64,000 nt of DNA. Source: Sphingobium sp. EM0848 (GTDB taxonomy: Bacteria > Pseudomonadota > Alphaproteobacteria > Sphingomonadales > Sphingomonadaceae). The notes beneath the pieces are model-generated. The model had not been told where the DNA came from. It did no database searches and saw nothing but the letters and a program-made list of their open reading frames with translations. Shown piece after piece: positions 37,869 through 47,375 of this stretch. How positions within the stretch are numbered: position 1 is the stretch's first letter; each line of letters starts with the position of its first letter. The stretch covers positions 1,178,001 through 1,242,000 of the forward strand of contig NZ_JABXWB010000001.1 of assembly GCF_013375555.1 (NCBI RefSeq), written 5' to 3'. A program made the translations under genes and the position numbers.

Positions 37869-39251
37869 TCAATGTTCCCGGAAGGAAAGCCATAGCGACT
37901 GGGTGAGCGGCTCCAGCGCATATTGCAGCGCTGTTCGGGAATGCAGCGGCACCAGCACCTGGACGGGCATTCCGGCTTTCAGGTTGAAATCCTGCCCGCG
38001 CCTGCTCCGGATCTCGTCCAGTTCCTTCGACGGTACGGTAACCTCCGCCGTATAATAGGACTTGCCCGTCTTTTCGTCCTGAAAACTGTCCGCGGAAAGC
38101 CGGGTGATCCGTCCGTCCATGATCGGCAAGTCGCGTTCATGCAGACTGTTGAAGCGGATCTGGGCATTCTGGCCCACTTTCAGATCATCGATATCGTCGG
38201 GTGCGATTTGGGATTCGATGACGAGGCCGGCATGATCCGGCACGATGTCCATCAGCTTCTGACCCGCCGCGATCACGCCGCCAACGGTGAAGACGTTCAG
38301 TCCAACGATGGTGCCGGTTGCGGGCGCGCGGATCTCCAGCCGTGCAAGCTGGTCCTTGGCTGCGCGATATTTCGGCGCAACCTCGTTCAACGAAAATTCC
38401 ACGTCGCGCAATTCGGACGCGGCGCGTTCCTTATAGGCCTTTTCCGCTTCCAGCGCTTTCAGGCGATTTTCCCCGGCTTCGGCGCCGGAACGGGCGATGC
38501 TTGCCGAAAATTGCCCTTGCTGCCCCTGTAGGTCGGCGCGCGCACGCTCCAGCGAACGGATGCGCGACTTGGACACGAAGCCTTTCTCCGCCACATCGTG
38601 CAGGCTGTCCAGTTCCTCGCCGATCAGCCGCTCCTGTTCCGCTGAGGCCGCCAGTTGCGACCTGTAGCCGCGCGCCGTTTCCTGCACCTGGCTGGCCTGC
38701 TGGTGCAAGACCCCGGTTTGGGCGGTCAGGACGGAGGAACGTGCGTTGAACTGGGTGGTCTGAAGCTTGATCGCCTCCTCCGCGTCCTTCTTTTCCTCTC
38801 CCTGAAGCGTGGTGAAATCGGCGGGCCATTCGACATGGCTTGCCCCCAGTTGTTCGGCGATCAACCGGGCGCGCTGGGCTTTCAGTTCAATCAACTGCGC
38901 GCCGTACATGCGCGCCTGCGCCCGCACATCGGCCCCTGCCAACTCTATCAGCGTCTGGCCCTGCCGGACATGCTGCCCTTCCTTGACGAAGATCGCACCG
39001 ACCACGCCGCCGTCACGATGCTGGACCGCCTGCCGCTGCCCCAGCACGGTGAGCCGGCCGCCCGCATAGGCCGCCGCGTCCAGATGGGCGAAGGCCGCCC
39101 AGCCCAGGAAGACGACGAAGAACAGGACCGCGATGATGATGCCCACCCGCATGTCACGATCGGGCCGGTCGTCGATCTGCGGACTCTCATAGCCTCCCGG
39201 ACGCGTGATCTGGATGGCGCCGCTGGCATCGCTGAGCTGAACGTCTCCCAT
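37869..39251 (-). CDS. Type I secretion membrane fusion protein (HlyD/PrtE family)
   Basis: A 460-residue periplasmic adaptor. It has a short cytoplasmic N-terminus, one membrane helix (about residues 35-58, VGIIIAVLFFVVFLGWAAFA), a first lipoyl half (GGVVGAIFVKEGQHVRQGQTL), a long helical hairpin (about 110-290) and the second lipoyl/beta-barrel part with RAPATGTIVGLNVFTVGGVI. It follows the ABC transporter gene by 6 bases. A TolC-type outer membrane partner is not encoded nearby. Its likely cargo is the RTX deacetylase. Confidence 0.92.
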   Translation of the reverse strand: MGDVQLSDASGAIQITRPGGYESPQIDDRPDRDMRVGIIIAVLFFVVFLGWAAFAHLDAAAYAGGRLTVLGQRQAVQHRDGGVVGAIFVKEGQHVRQGQTLIELAGADVRAQARMYGAQLIELKAQRARLIAEQLGASHVEWPADFTTLQGEEKKDAEEAIKLQTTQFNARSSVLTAQTGVLHQQASQVQETARGYRSQLAASAEQERLIGEELDSLHDVAEKGFVSKSRIRSLERARADLQGQQGQFSASIARSGAEAGENRLKALEAEKAYKERAASELRDVEFSLNEVAPKYRAAKDQLARLEIRAPATGTIVGLNVFTVGGVIAAGQKLMDIVPDHAGLVIESQIAPDDIDDLKVGQNAQIRFNSLHERDLPIMDGRITRLSADSFQDEKTGKSYYTAEVTVPSKELDEIRSRRGQDFNLKAGMPVQVLVPLHSRTALQYALEPLTQSLWLSFREH

Positions 39252-39257
39252 GGCGCC

Positions 39258-41003
39258 TTAGCCCTCCGCCGTCTGTGCCGTGGGTTGCTCCTCCGACTGA
39301 ATTGCCTTCAGCCGCCCCAGAACATCATCGCGTGATCCAAAGGTTTCCAGCCGTCCGTCGCGCATCACCATGATCTTGTCGACGACGCCCAATATGCCCA
39401 TGCGATGCGCGACGATGATGACGGAGGCTTTTCTCTTCTTGAGATCGTCCAGCGTCGCCACCAGCCGCACTTCGCCCTCGGCGTCCAGATGCGCATTGGG
39501 CTCGTCCAGAAAGACCATGGGCGGCGCGCCATAGAGCGCGCGCGCCAATCCCACGCGCTGGGCCTGCCCGGCGGAAAGCCCACGCCCGCCCCAGCCAAGC
39601 ATCCGATTATAGCCGCCCGGCAGATGCAGGATCATATCATGCGCGCCGCTGAGCCGCCCTGCCTCAATGACGGCTTTGTCGATGGCATCGTCTTCACTGG
39701 ACAGGAAGTTTTGGAACCGCGCGATGTTTTCCTTGACCGTTCCGGCGAACAGCGAAGTATCCTGGGGCAGATAGCCGACAAATGGCGCCAGCCGTTCGGT
39801 ATCCCAGTCCTGAATGTTCGCGCCGTCATAGCGGATCGATCCGCGCAAGGGCCGTGCCGCGCCCGACAACATCCGCAGCAGGGTCGACTTGCCGGCGCCG
39901 CTGGGGCCGACGATGGCGACGACTTCGCCCGGTTCCACGGTGAAGCTGACATCCCCCAATACGGCATGCTCCTGACCGGGGATGAAATGGGTCAGATGCT
40001 CGACGGCGATATGCCCCTTGGGCGGTGGGAGGCGGGTGAGGGCAATATCCGCCTCTCGCGCTTCCAGCAGGTCATTCAGCGTTCCATAGCTCGCCCGGGC
40101 ATGGACGACGCTGCGCCATGCGCTCAGCAACTGGTCGATGGGCGACAGCGCGCGCCCGACAAGGAAGGACGAGGCAAAGATCGCGCCGGCCGAAATCTGG
40201 TTGTTGATCGCCAGCCAGGCGCCAAGCCCCAGAGCCAGCGATTGCAGGATCAGGCGGATGAACTTGCTGATCGCGACATAATGGCCGCCCGCGAAACTGG
40301 CGTTCGCCTGCAGGGTCAGCATCGTCTGGCGTTCGAGCAGATGGCGGCGCACCAGAGCGTGCCGCATACCGAGCGCCCGGATCACCTCAGCACCGGCCAG
40401 CGTCTGTTCCTGACTGACATAGGCCTTGTTCGCGGCTTCGTTCGCCTGCTTCAATGGCCCGTTGGTGTGTTTTTCATTGAGACGCGCGATGTAGAGCAGG
40501 GCAGCGCCGCCAACCAGCGCCAAAGCGGCAATGGCGGGATGGATCAGGAAGCAGACGATGACGTAGACAGGGGTCCAAGGAAAATCGAAGATCGACAAGA
40601 TTGTTGGCCCGGTCAGCGCCTGTCGCAGCGTGTCGAACTCCCGCAGGACCTGCTTGTTCATCGCCTCCCCGGTCGATCCGCGTCCGTTCAGCGTCGTGTC
40701 GAGCAGAAGCCCGGCCAACTGGCGGTCCAGCCGGACGCTCGCCCGCACCAGAAGACGGGACCGGACCTGTTCCAGCAGAGACAGGGTGCCGATGACCACC
40801 GCAATGATGATCGTCAGAAAGAGCAGGGTCAGCCGTCCCTGTCCGGCAACGACGCGGTCGTAGACCTGCAACATGTACAGTACCGGCCCAATGTAGAGCA
40901 GGTTCATCAGCGCGCTGAATATCAGGGAAGACAGGAAATGCCGCCTGCATGATGCCAGGGCCGCTTTCATCGGGGCTGCCGGTACTTGCAGGTCAAGCAA
41001 CAT
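39258..41003 (-). CDS. Type I secretion ABC transporter (PrtD family)
   Basis: A 581-residue fusion of a six-helix membrane domain (about residues 15-310) and an ATPase domain. No C39 peptidase domain precedes it, which fits PrtD/HasD-type exporters of RTX proteins. The Walker A motif is GPSGAGKST (Lys372), the signature is LSAGQAQRVGLARAL, and Walker B is MVFLDEPNAHLD. It starts a two-gene operon with a recognisable promoter upstream. An internal ATG 11 codons downstream is an alternative start. Confidence 0.93.
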   Translation of the reverse strand: MLLDLQVPAAPMKAALASCRRHFLSSLIFSALMNLLYIGPVLYMLQVYDRVVAGQGRLTLLFLTIIIAVVIGTLSLLEQVRSRLLVRASVRLDRQLAGLLLDTTLNGRGSTGEAMNKQVLREFDTLRQALTGPTILSIFDFPWTPVYVIVCFLIHPAIAALALVGGAALLYIARLNEKHTNGPLKQANEAANKAYVSQEQTLAGAEVIRALGMRHALVRRHLLERQTMLTLQANASFAGGHYVAISKFIRLILQSLALGLGAWLAINNQISAGAIFASSFLVGRALSPIDQLLSAWRSVVHARASYGTLNDLLEAREADIALTRLPPPKGHIAVEHLTHFIPGQEHAVLGDVSFTVEPGEVVAIVGPSGAGKSTLLRMLSGAARPLRGSIRYDGANIQDWDTERLAPFVGYLPQDTSLFAGTVKENIARFQNFLSSEDDAIDKAVIEAGRLSGAHDMILHLPGGYNRMLGWGGRGLSAGQAQRVGLARALYGAPPMVFLDEPNAHLDAEGEVRLVATLDDLKKRKASVIIVAHRMGILGVVDKIMVMRDGRLETFGSRDDVLGRLKAIQSEEQPTAQTAEG

Positions 41004-41063
41004 AAGCGCCCCCCATGCCCCGAAATATCAGGCTATACTCTTCGTCCTATACCCTGTGGCTCA

Positions 41064-41092
41064 AGTATAATATTTTGGCGATTTCCGGTAAA
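41064..41092 (-). promoter_or_regulatory. Promoter of the type I secretion operon
   Basis: On the minus strand, TTTACC (41087-41092) and TATACT (41064-41069) are separated by 17 bases, within an AT-rich gap in GC-rich DNA. The distance to the ABC transporter start is about 60 bases. Confidence 0.55.
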
Positions 41093-41141
41093 TATACCAA
41101 TCAGCATAGGCGGCTGTCCTGTGCCGCGTTGGAACAAGCGG

Positions 41142-42593
41142 TCAGGCCACGGCCAGGTCGATCAGGGCCGCCATGTCGACATGGTCTTCCAGTTGCATGG
41201 CGATGGCGTCGAGCGCATCGTTCACAGACGCCTGATAATCGCCCAGCATGGACGTCCCACCCAATCGCTCCAAAAAGGCGGCGCGAAAAGCGGTGCTGGC
41301 AAACAGCCCATGAACATAGGTTCCAAGCACGGTGCCATTCATATCCGACGCGCCATCCGACCGCCCGTCATCCATCATGGAAAAGGGCCGCGCGCAATCG
41401 CCGCCGCTGGTGACGCCCACATGCATTTCGTAGCCGGAAAAGCCATGTCCCAGCGCAATCCCACTGGTCCTTTCCAGCGTCTTGACCGGCGTAAGCCGCG
41501 TTTCGACATCCAGCAGGCCGAGTCCCTCGACACTGCCGGAAGGCCCCTCGATACCGTCCGGGTCCGCGATCAGGCGGCCGAGCATCTGATAGCCGCCGCA
41601 AATGCCCAATATCGGCCGCCCGCGTCGATGATGCGCGCGAATGTCGATGTCCCACCCCTGATCGCGCACGGCCTGCAGGTCGGCAATGGTGGCCTTCGAT
41701 CCCGGCAGGACGATCAGGGCCGCCTCAGCCGGAATCGGCTGACCCGGCGGCACCATCACGACTTCCACGCATGGTTCCAGTTTCAACGGATCGAGATCGT
41801 CGAAATTGGCGATGCGCGGCAGGATCGGACAGGCGATCATCAGCCGGTCGCCGGATCGGGCCTGTCCGCGCTCCAGTATGACGGCGTCCTCGCTGGGCAG
41901 GCGGGCGGCGGCGGTCAACCAGGGAATGACGCCGAACCCTCTCCAGCCGGTCAGGCGCTCGATATGGCGATAACCATCTTCGAACAATGCGGGATCGCCG
42001 CGGAACTTGTTGATCAGGAAACCGCGGATCATCGCCGCATCGGCAGGATCGATCACCGCCTTTGTGCCCGCAATCGCCGCGATCACGCCGCCCCGGTCAA
42101 TGTCGCCAACCAATATGACCGGCAGCTTGGCAGCACGGGCAAAGCCCATATTGGCGATGTCACCCGGCCGCAGATTGACCTCGGCAGGCGAGCCGGCGCC
42201 TTCCACCACCACGATGTCGCATTGCGTCTTGAGCCGGTCATAGCTGGTGAGCACGGCGTCGAGCAATTCACCGCGCGCCGACCGGAAATTCCCCGTACCC
42301 AACGCGCCACGCAACTGGCCGTGAACGATAAGCTGGGAGGTGCGATCGGCCTGAGGCTTCAGCAGCACCGGGTTCATGTCTGTATGCGGCTCGACTCGGG
42401 CGGCGATGGCCTGAAGCGCCTGCGCGCGCCCGATTTCACCACCGTCCACGGTAACGGCCGCGTTGTTCGACATATTCTGCGGCTTGAACGGGCGCACGCT
42501 ATAGCCCCGGTGCAGCAGCGCGCGGCAAAGCCCCGCTACCAGCAAGGATTTGCCGACGTCCGAACCCGTGCCCTGAAACATGATTGCAGCCAT
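41142..42593 (-). CDS. cobQ: Cobyric acid synthase
   Basis: A 483-residue enzyme that amidates the b, d, e and g side chains of adenosylcobyrinic acid diamide in cobalamin synthesis. ATG 42593 has AGGAG upstream and gives the family start [16 protein letters not shown], which holds the ATP-binding P-loop. [21 protein letters not shown] and, in the C-terminal glutamine amidotransferase domain, the nucleophile region [12 protein letters not shown] are visible, as is the later histidine in GTYVHGLF. No other cob genes and no cobalamin riboswitch were seen nearby. Confidence 0.95.
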   Translation of the reverse strand: MAAIMFQGTGSDVGKSLLVAGLCRALLHRGYSVRPFKPQNMSNNAAVTVDGGEIGRAQALQAIAARVEPHTDMNPVLLKPQADRTSQLIVHGQLRGALGTGNFRSARGELLDAVLTSYDRLKTQCDIVVVEGAGSPAEVNLRPGDIANMGFARAAKLPVILVGDIDRGGVIAAIAGTKAVIDPADAAMIRGFLINKFRGDPALFEDGYRHIERLTGWRGFGVIPWLTAAARLPSEDAVILERGQARSGDRLMIACPILPRIANFDDLDPLKLEPCVEVVMVPPGQPIPAEAALIVLPGSKATIADLQAVRDQGWDIDIRAHHRRGRPILGICGGYQMLGRLIADPDGIEGPSGSVEGLGLLDVETRLTPVKTLERTSGIALGHGFSGYEMHVGVTSGGDCARPFSMMDDGRSDGASDMNGTVLGTYVHGLFASTAFRAAFLERLGGTSMLGDYQASVNDALDAIAMQLEDHVDMAALIDLAVA

Positions 42594-42643
42594 GGCCCGC
42601 TCCTGCATGGCGCAGGCGGCGGTTTCAAGGGACTAGTTTGCGG

Positions 42644-42865
42644 TCAGCCGAATGCGCTGCGTCGCATATCCACGGCGTCCAGCAACATCCCGCCCGCCAT
42701 GAACACGCTGCCGGTACAGGCCAGCGCCAGCAAATGCCCGCCCATCCCCGGATATTGCTGCATGTAGACTAGGCCCCGCTCCGTCGCGCCAAGCGCCAGA
42801 GCGTAGATGACCAGAAACGCCTCGAACTTGGTCTTGATGGTGAAGAGGCGTTTGATCCGTTCCAT
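42644..42865 (-). CDS. Small membrane protein, unknown function
   Basis: A 73-residue protein with two hydrophobic helices (about residues 14-35 and 45-65) joined by a short loop with QQYPGMGGH. Starts MERIKRLF with a basic N-terminus, expected on the cytoplasmic side. A GTG three codons upstream (42874) is possible. It lies 50 bases before cobQ on the same strand and may share its transcript. No family is recognised. Confidence 0.65.
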   Translation of the reverse strand: MERIKRLFTIKTKFEAFLVIYALALGATERGLVYMQQYPGMGGHLLALACTGSVFMAGGMLLDAVDMRRSAFG

Positions 42866-42892
42866 CTGTCCCACTCGGTGGCTGGACTCGTG

Positions 42893-44152
42893 CTATGGCA
42901 TTAGATCGCCTGAAAGTCGCAAATGGTCAACAAGCGTTAACCATGATTGCTCGATCCGGGCGATCAACCGGGTATCGGCCAAATCGTCGGGTGCGATGGC
43001 TTCGGGCCAATAGGCATCGACGATCCGGGCTATTTCGTCCAGCCTGGCCTCATCGGCCAGAAAGCGCGGGTCGATATTGGCCGGGTCGGCCACCACGCGC
43101 AGCCGCAGGCAGGCCGGGCCGCCGCCATTGGCCATGGACTGGCGCACATTGACGGGAATGAGGCGTCGGATGGGGCCATTGCCCGCGACCATGGCTTCCA
43201 GCCATGCCCACACATTGGGCATGTCACGCGCCTCTGTCGGCAGGACCAGCGCCATGCCACCGTCCGGCAATGTCACCAGTTGCGCGTTGAAAATATAGCT
43301 GCGGATCGCATCCGACAGGCTGACGGCGCTGGCCGGAACCTCAATGATCTCCACCGATGGCAGCGAAGCGCGCAGATCGGCGTAGAAGACGTCCTTGTCC
43401 GCAAAAGCCTGTTCATGGGTGAAAAGGACATGTTCATTGGCGACGGCCACCACGTCATTGTGGAAGGCGCCCGCCGCGATCGCCTCCTCTGACTGCATGA
43501 CGAACAATGTGCGCCCCGGATCGAGCTGATGCAGACGCGCGACGGCCTTGCTTGCCTCAATATGTTGGCGGGCGGGGAAGGGGCCACCGGACTGGCCATA
43601 GACGAAAATCTCCACGCCCGCTTCGCCATGGCTGTCGCACAGGCGCATATGATTGGCCGCGCCTTCGTCGCCAAAGGGCGCGGGGACGGGGCCATGCACC
43701 GCAAAGGCGTCCCGGTCCGAAAAGGCGAGCCGCAATTGCGCCAGCGTCTGCGGCCATTCATGGCTGCGATGCGGCATGGTGACGAGGTTGGCGACGGTCA
43801 GATGCGTTCGCCCGTCAGCCGTATCGGCAGCGGGCGAAACCGTTGCGGCATTGGCGGCCCACATGGACGAAGCCGACATTGCCGCTGCCCGGATATGCGC
43901 CTCCGCATTGCCGATATCGGTGCCCAATGCCGAGAGCCATGCTCCATCGGGCCGCCATTGCGGCAGAAACAGTCCTTGCGTCAGCCCCAGCCGGATATTG
44001 GAGCGCATCTTTTCAATGCCCTGAAGCGCCGCCGCCCTGGGATGGGACACGGCGCCGGCATTACGTGAAGAGGCGAGATTGCCAAGGCTGAGGCCCGCAT
44101 AATTATGACTGGGACCGATGAGGCCGTCGAAATTGATTTCCCTGACCGTCAT
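42893..44152 (-). CDS. astB: N-succinylarginine dihydrolase
   Basis: A 419-residue enzyme that converts N2-succinylarginine to N2-succinylornithine, ammonia and carbon dioxide, the second step of the arginine succinyltransferase pathway. It begins REINFDGLIGPSHNYAGLS, the hallmark of AstB, and has the amidinotransferase-fold residues in HNDVVAVANEH and a late GGGPACLRLRV motif with the catalytic cysteine. The ATG overlaps the astA stop by 4 bases. Confidence 0.96.
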   Translation of the reverse strand: MTVREINFDGLIGPSHNYAGLSLGNLASSRNAGAVSHPRAAALQGIEKMRSNIRLGLTQGLFLPQWRPDGAWLSALGTDIGNAEAHIRAAAMSASSMWAANAATVSPAADTADGRTHLTVANLVTMPHRSHEWPQTLAQLRLAFSDRDAFAVHGPVPAPFGDEGAANHMRLCDSHGEAGVEIFVYGQSGGPFPARQHIEASKAVARLHQLDPGRTLFVMQSEEAIAAGAFHNDVVAVANEHVLFTHEQAFADKDVFYADLRASLPSVEIIEVPASAVSLSDAIRSYIFNAQLVTLPDGGMALVLPTEARDMPNVWAWLEAMVAGNGPIRRLIPVNVRQSMANGGGPACLRLRVVADPANIDPRFLADEARLDEIARIVDAYWPEAIAPDDLADTRLIARIEQSWLTLVDHLRLSGDLMP

Positions 44153-45168
44153 GCCCGCTCCGCCATGGTGAAATTCTGCCCCGGTTCCAGACCCAGCAAC
44201 TCTGCCGAGGCCCGGTCAAGCGAGATCGTGCCGTCATCCCGCTCAGTCACGAAACCGTAGGTACATCGATAATCCGCCAGCAGCCCGATGGCGACCAGCA
44301 CCTTGTTTCCACCCTTTTCGTGCACGGCGCCCAGCGTAACGTCCGTGGCATGGGCGATGGTCTTCAGGGAGTTGATCTGCCCCACCATGGTCGGGCCGCC
44401 ATCGAAAATATCGACATAGCCGGGATTGGTGAAACCCTCCGTCTCCAGCATGCGCATCGCGGCGCGGCCATTGGGGTGCGGCATGCCGATCACGCCGCGG
44501 GCGCTGTCGGTCAACATGGCCGTATAGATCGGCGTTTTGGGCATCAGGTCGGCGATGAACTGGTTGCCGTTGACGGCGTTGAACTCATCTGCTTCCTGAA
44601 AGCTCATGCCGAAAAAGCGTCCGGCCAGCCCGTCCCAGAAGGGCGATCCGCCCGCCTCGTCGATCACGCCGCGCAGTTCCGCGATGATCCGCTCGCCAAA
44701 GCGGGCGCGATGGTTGCGGATATAGAGATAGCGGCTGCGCGCGAGCAACAGGCCCAGCCCCTCCGCCCGCTCCCGAGGGTGCAGGAACAGGCCGCCCACT
44801 TCGGTCGATCCTTCCAGATCGGTGACGAGTGAGAGCATCTCTGCCCGGAACGTGCGCGACAGTTCCCGGCTATGCTGGGTCAGGACGCCAAGGCGATAGG
44901 AGTAGAAGGGCCAGTTCTGCCCGACCTTGCTGAAAATCTGGCAAGTGCCGCGAACCTGCCCGGTCTGACCGTTTTCCAGCACCATGACGATCAGTTCGTC
45001 CTCGACACTGTCGGCCTGGCGCGAGAGGGCTTGTTCGGTCCGCTCCAGCTTGGCGGCAAGCGACTTCCGGTCGGGCGGCAGGTTGGTAAATCCGCCCCCG
45101 GTCAGCTTCGCCATTTCATAAAGGGCTTGCAGATCGTCGGCCCGCGCCGTGCGCATGAAGAAACTCAA
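44149..45168 (-). CDS. astA: Arginine N-succinyltransferase
   Basis: A 339-residue enzyme that succinylates arginine from succinyl-CoA, the entry step of the pathway. TTG at 45168 gives the family start SFFMRTARADDL and has GAAGGGG at good spacing; an ATG four codons later is the alternative, and the longer frame overlaps the previous gene. Visible motifs are KLTGGGFTNLPPD near the N-terminus and VKGGNK-type sequence (HEKGGNKVLVAIG) near the C-terminus. It lies between an M20 hydrolase gene and astB. Confidence 0.94.
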   Translation of the reverse strand: MSFFMRTARADDLQALYEMAKLTGGGFTNLPPDRKSLAAKLERTEQALSRQADSVEDELIVMVLENGQTGQVRGTCQIFSKVGQNWPFYSYRLGVLTQHSRELSRTFRAEMLSLVTDLEGSTEVGGLFLHPRERAEGLGLLLARSRYLYIRNHRARFGERIIAELRGVIDEAGGSPFWDGLAGRFFGMSFQEADEFNAVNGNQFIADLMPKTPIYTAMLTDSARGVIGMPHPNGRAAMRMLETEGFTNPGYVDIFDGGPTMVGQINSLKTIAHATDVTLGAVHEKGGNKVLVAIGLLADYRCTYGFVTERDDGTISLDRASAELLGLEPGQNFTMAERA

Positions 45169-45181
45169 GCGTTCATCCCCT

Positions 45182-46390
45182 TCATGAAAAACGTCCCTGC
45201 GCAATGCGGAGCAGGGCCAGGGCCGAAAGCTGCGCGCGTTCGCCCAGACTGTCGACGATCAGATATTCCGAATCGCTGTGAATATTCCCGCCGCGCACGC
45301 CCATGGTATCGACCACGGGCACGCCGCAGGCTGCAATATTATTACCGTCGCAGACGCCGCCGGTGTCCCGCCAGCCAATTGCCAGCCCCATATCCTCGCC
45401 GCACTGCCGAACCAGTGAGAACAGCGATTCCGCCTTTGCATCCATCGGCTTGGGCGGGCGGCCGAAATTGCCATGAAGATGAATCTTCACTTCATGGTCG
45501 CGGGCAACCCGGCCGATCTCATCGTCCAGCAACTGCCGGGCGGCAATTTCATTCGCGGGCGTTTGCGGCCGGAAATTGACGTGGAGAATGGCATGGTCTG
45601 GAACGACATTATTTGGGCTGCCGCCCTCGATCCGCGCCGGATTGCAGGACAGGCCAATACCACTGCCCGCCTTCAGCCTCAGCGCGAGATCGGCAGCAGC
45701 CAGCAGGGCATTACGGCCGTCTTGCGGATTGCGGCCAGCATGGGCGCTTTTGCCCGTCACGACGATGGCGAAATTGCCGCTGCCCGCTCGCGCGCCTGCC
45801 AGCGTTCCGTCGGGAAGCGCAGGTTCATAGGTGAAGGCGGCCCGTTTTCCTGCCGCCGCCCGCCGCAGCAATGGGGCGGAGGAAGGGCTGCCCACTTCCT
45901 CGTCACTGTTGACGATCACCTCATAGCCCAGATTCCGGGCTTCGGGCGCTATCTCCAGCGCGTTCAACGCGGCCAGCATGACGGCAAGGCCGCCCTTCAT
46001 ATCGGCCACCCCCGGCCCGTTCAGCGTCAGTGGGTCGATCCAGCGCAGCGTCTGGAACGCATGATCGGCGGGGAACACCGTATCCATATGGCCGGTCAGC
46101 AATATCTGTATTGGTGCATCCGGGCGGACGGCGATGTGAAGATGTTGTCCGTGCGAAAGCTCTGTCAGCCGTCCATCGGAGGCCACTGCCTCGACCCTTC
46201 CCGGATCGACCAGGCGAAGCGTGCCCGGCAATATCGCAAAGGCATCGGCCAGCAACCCGGCGATGGTGGCAAGGCCCGCGAGATTGCGTGATCCGCTGTT
46301 CACGCCGGCCCATGTTTCAGTCTGTGCGAGCATGGGCGCTTCTGCCGCGCGCGCCATGGCGCCTTGCTCCAACGATGAAATTCCTCTCAT
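45182..46390 (-). CDS. M20-family metallohydrolase of the ast cluster
   Basis: A 402-residue zinc-dependent hydrolase of the M20 family, which includes DapE and ArgE. Metal-binding motifs are TGHMDTVF, GPGVADMKGG and NSDEEVG; the dimerisation domain holds KSAHAGRNPQDG. It is the first gene of a transcript with astA (13 bases away) and astB. Canonical clusters carry AstE, an M14-family succinylglutamate desuccinylase; none is present here. An M20 enzyme could do that desuccinylation, but this is an inference. Carboxypeptidase G2-like activity is an alternative. Confidence 0.85.
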   Translation of the reverse strand: MRGISSLEQGAMARAAEAPMLAQTETWAGVNSGSRNLAGLATIAGLLADAFAILPGTLRLVDPGRVEAVASDGRLTELSHGQHLHIAVRPDAPIQILLTGHMDTVFPADHAFQTLRWIDPLTLNGPGVADMKGGLAVMLAALNALEIAPEARNLGYEVIVNSDEEVGSPSSAPLLRRAAAGKRAAFTYEPALPDGTLAGARAGSGNFAIVVTGKSAHAGRNPQDGRNALLAAADLALRLKAGSGIGLSCNPARIEGGSPNNVVPDHAILHVNFRPQTPANEIAARQLLDDEIGRVARDHEVKIHLHGNFGRPPKPMDAKAESLFSLVRQCGEDMGLAIGWRDTGGVCDGNNIAACGVPVVDTMGVRGGNIHSDSEYLIVDSLGERAQLSALALLRIAQGRFS

Positions 46391-46432
46391 CCTCGCGACC
46401 CTATCAGAGCGGAGGGAGAGCCTCCACCCCCG

Positions 46433-47344
46433 TTAGAAAGCGTAAGTCAGGGTCAGGCGGCTGAGCGTGTCGAAATCCCGTGCCGTCAGCAGTGTTTCCG
46501 ACTCATATTGCACATTATAGGACATTGCCGCCGACCATCGCGTGCTCACCTTGGTTTCCAGCGAAGTCAGGGAATTGATTGAGTAGACGTCGCTTTCCGC
46601 ATAGCCGGACGCCACTTGCTTGAACACCAGTGTCGGCGCCAACCGCCATGCAAGGTCCATGGACGCACGCGCGCCCAATTTGGTTTCGCGCGCTCCGATC
46701 GCATATTTGGCGTGGCGGATGGACGGACCGGCGTCGAGCGAAAGGTCGAGCGGCGTGCTGACCACAAGCTTGTAACCGATGCCGACGGAAGCGGTGTAAC
46801 GCTCGTCATAGCCGATGGAGGTGTCCCGCTCGAATTGCGTCAGCCCATATGCGAAACCGCGCGGATCGAACTCATAGCGAGGTTCGTAGCTGGCGGTATA
46901 GCGTTCGCGTGAGGTCACACCATTGGCGCGCCGATAATCGACACTGGCGGACAATTTATGGGACCATTGGAGGCCGCTGCGTTTCAAGGCGGCGCTGGCG
47001 CTGATGCCGATTTCGCTGGTGGAGCCGGTGGAACGGAAGCCGCCGGCCTCGACCTTGCCGGTCCAGAGTTCGGTGAAACGCGCTTCCCGGATCACGGTAT
47101 CGCGGGTCGCCTTGGTCCGTTCCTTCCAGCTATTGACCATGCGCTGTATTTCATCGGCCGAACCGGGATTGGTCTGCTTGGCGATCTTCGCGACGGTGGC
47201 GATTTCGGTTTCATTGCCGTTGGCAATCGCCGCCTCCAGCATTTCGCGCACGGCAGGCGGCAACAACACCGGATAGTCGGCCCATGCCGGCGCCGGAACG
47301 AGCAGGGGAAGAAGGGCCAGGCAATAACGCATGGGCCTGCTCAT
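46433..47344 (-). CDS. DUF481-family outer membrane protein
   Basis: A 303-residue protein with a signal peptide (ending PAPAWA, about residue 22). Residues about 25-85 are helical and hydrophilic; the rest consists of alternating beta strands and ends LTLTYAF, with a C-terminal phenylalanine typical of outer membrane barrels. The pattern GFRSTGSTSEIGISAS matches the YdiY-like DUF481 family. An ATG four codons downstream has a somewhat better ribosome site. Function unknown. Confidence 0.82.
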   Translation of the reverse strand: MSRPMRYCLALLPLLVPAPAWADYPVLLPPAVREMLEAAIANGNETEIATVAKIAKQTNPGSADEIQRMVNSWKERTKATRDTVIREARFTELWTGKVEAGGFRSTGSTSEIGISASAALKRSGLQWSHKLSASVDYRRANGVTSRERYTASYEPRYEFDPRGFAYGLTQFERDTSIGYDERYTASVGIGYKLVVSTPLDLSLDAGPSIRHAKYAIGARETKLGARASMDLAWRLAPTLVFKQVASGYAESDVYSINSLTSLETKVSTRWSAAMSYNVQYESETLLTARDFDTLSRLTLTYAF

Positions 47345-47375
47345 GCCGACATGGCGGCCGATTTTAACCCGCTTT

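Noticed and set aside
23190..41003. Pel block as an integrative island inserted at tRNA-Arg
   Set aside because: No integrase gene is present, and no second copy of the tRNA 3' end was seen near 41000. The second tRNA is complete with its own promoter, so simple duplication explains it better.
41142..42593. Cobalamin riboswitch expected near cobQ
   Set aside because: The gaps around cobQ and the small membrane gene are too short, and no B12-box-like sequence was seen.
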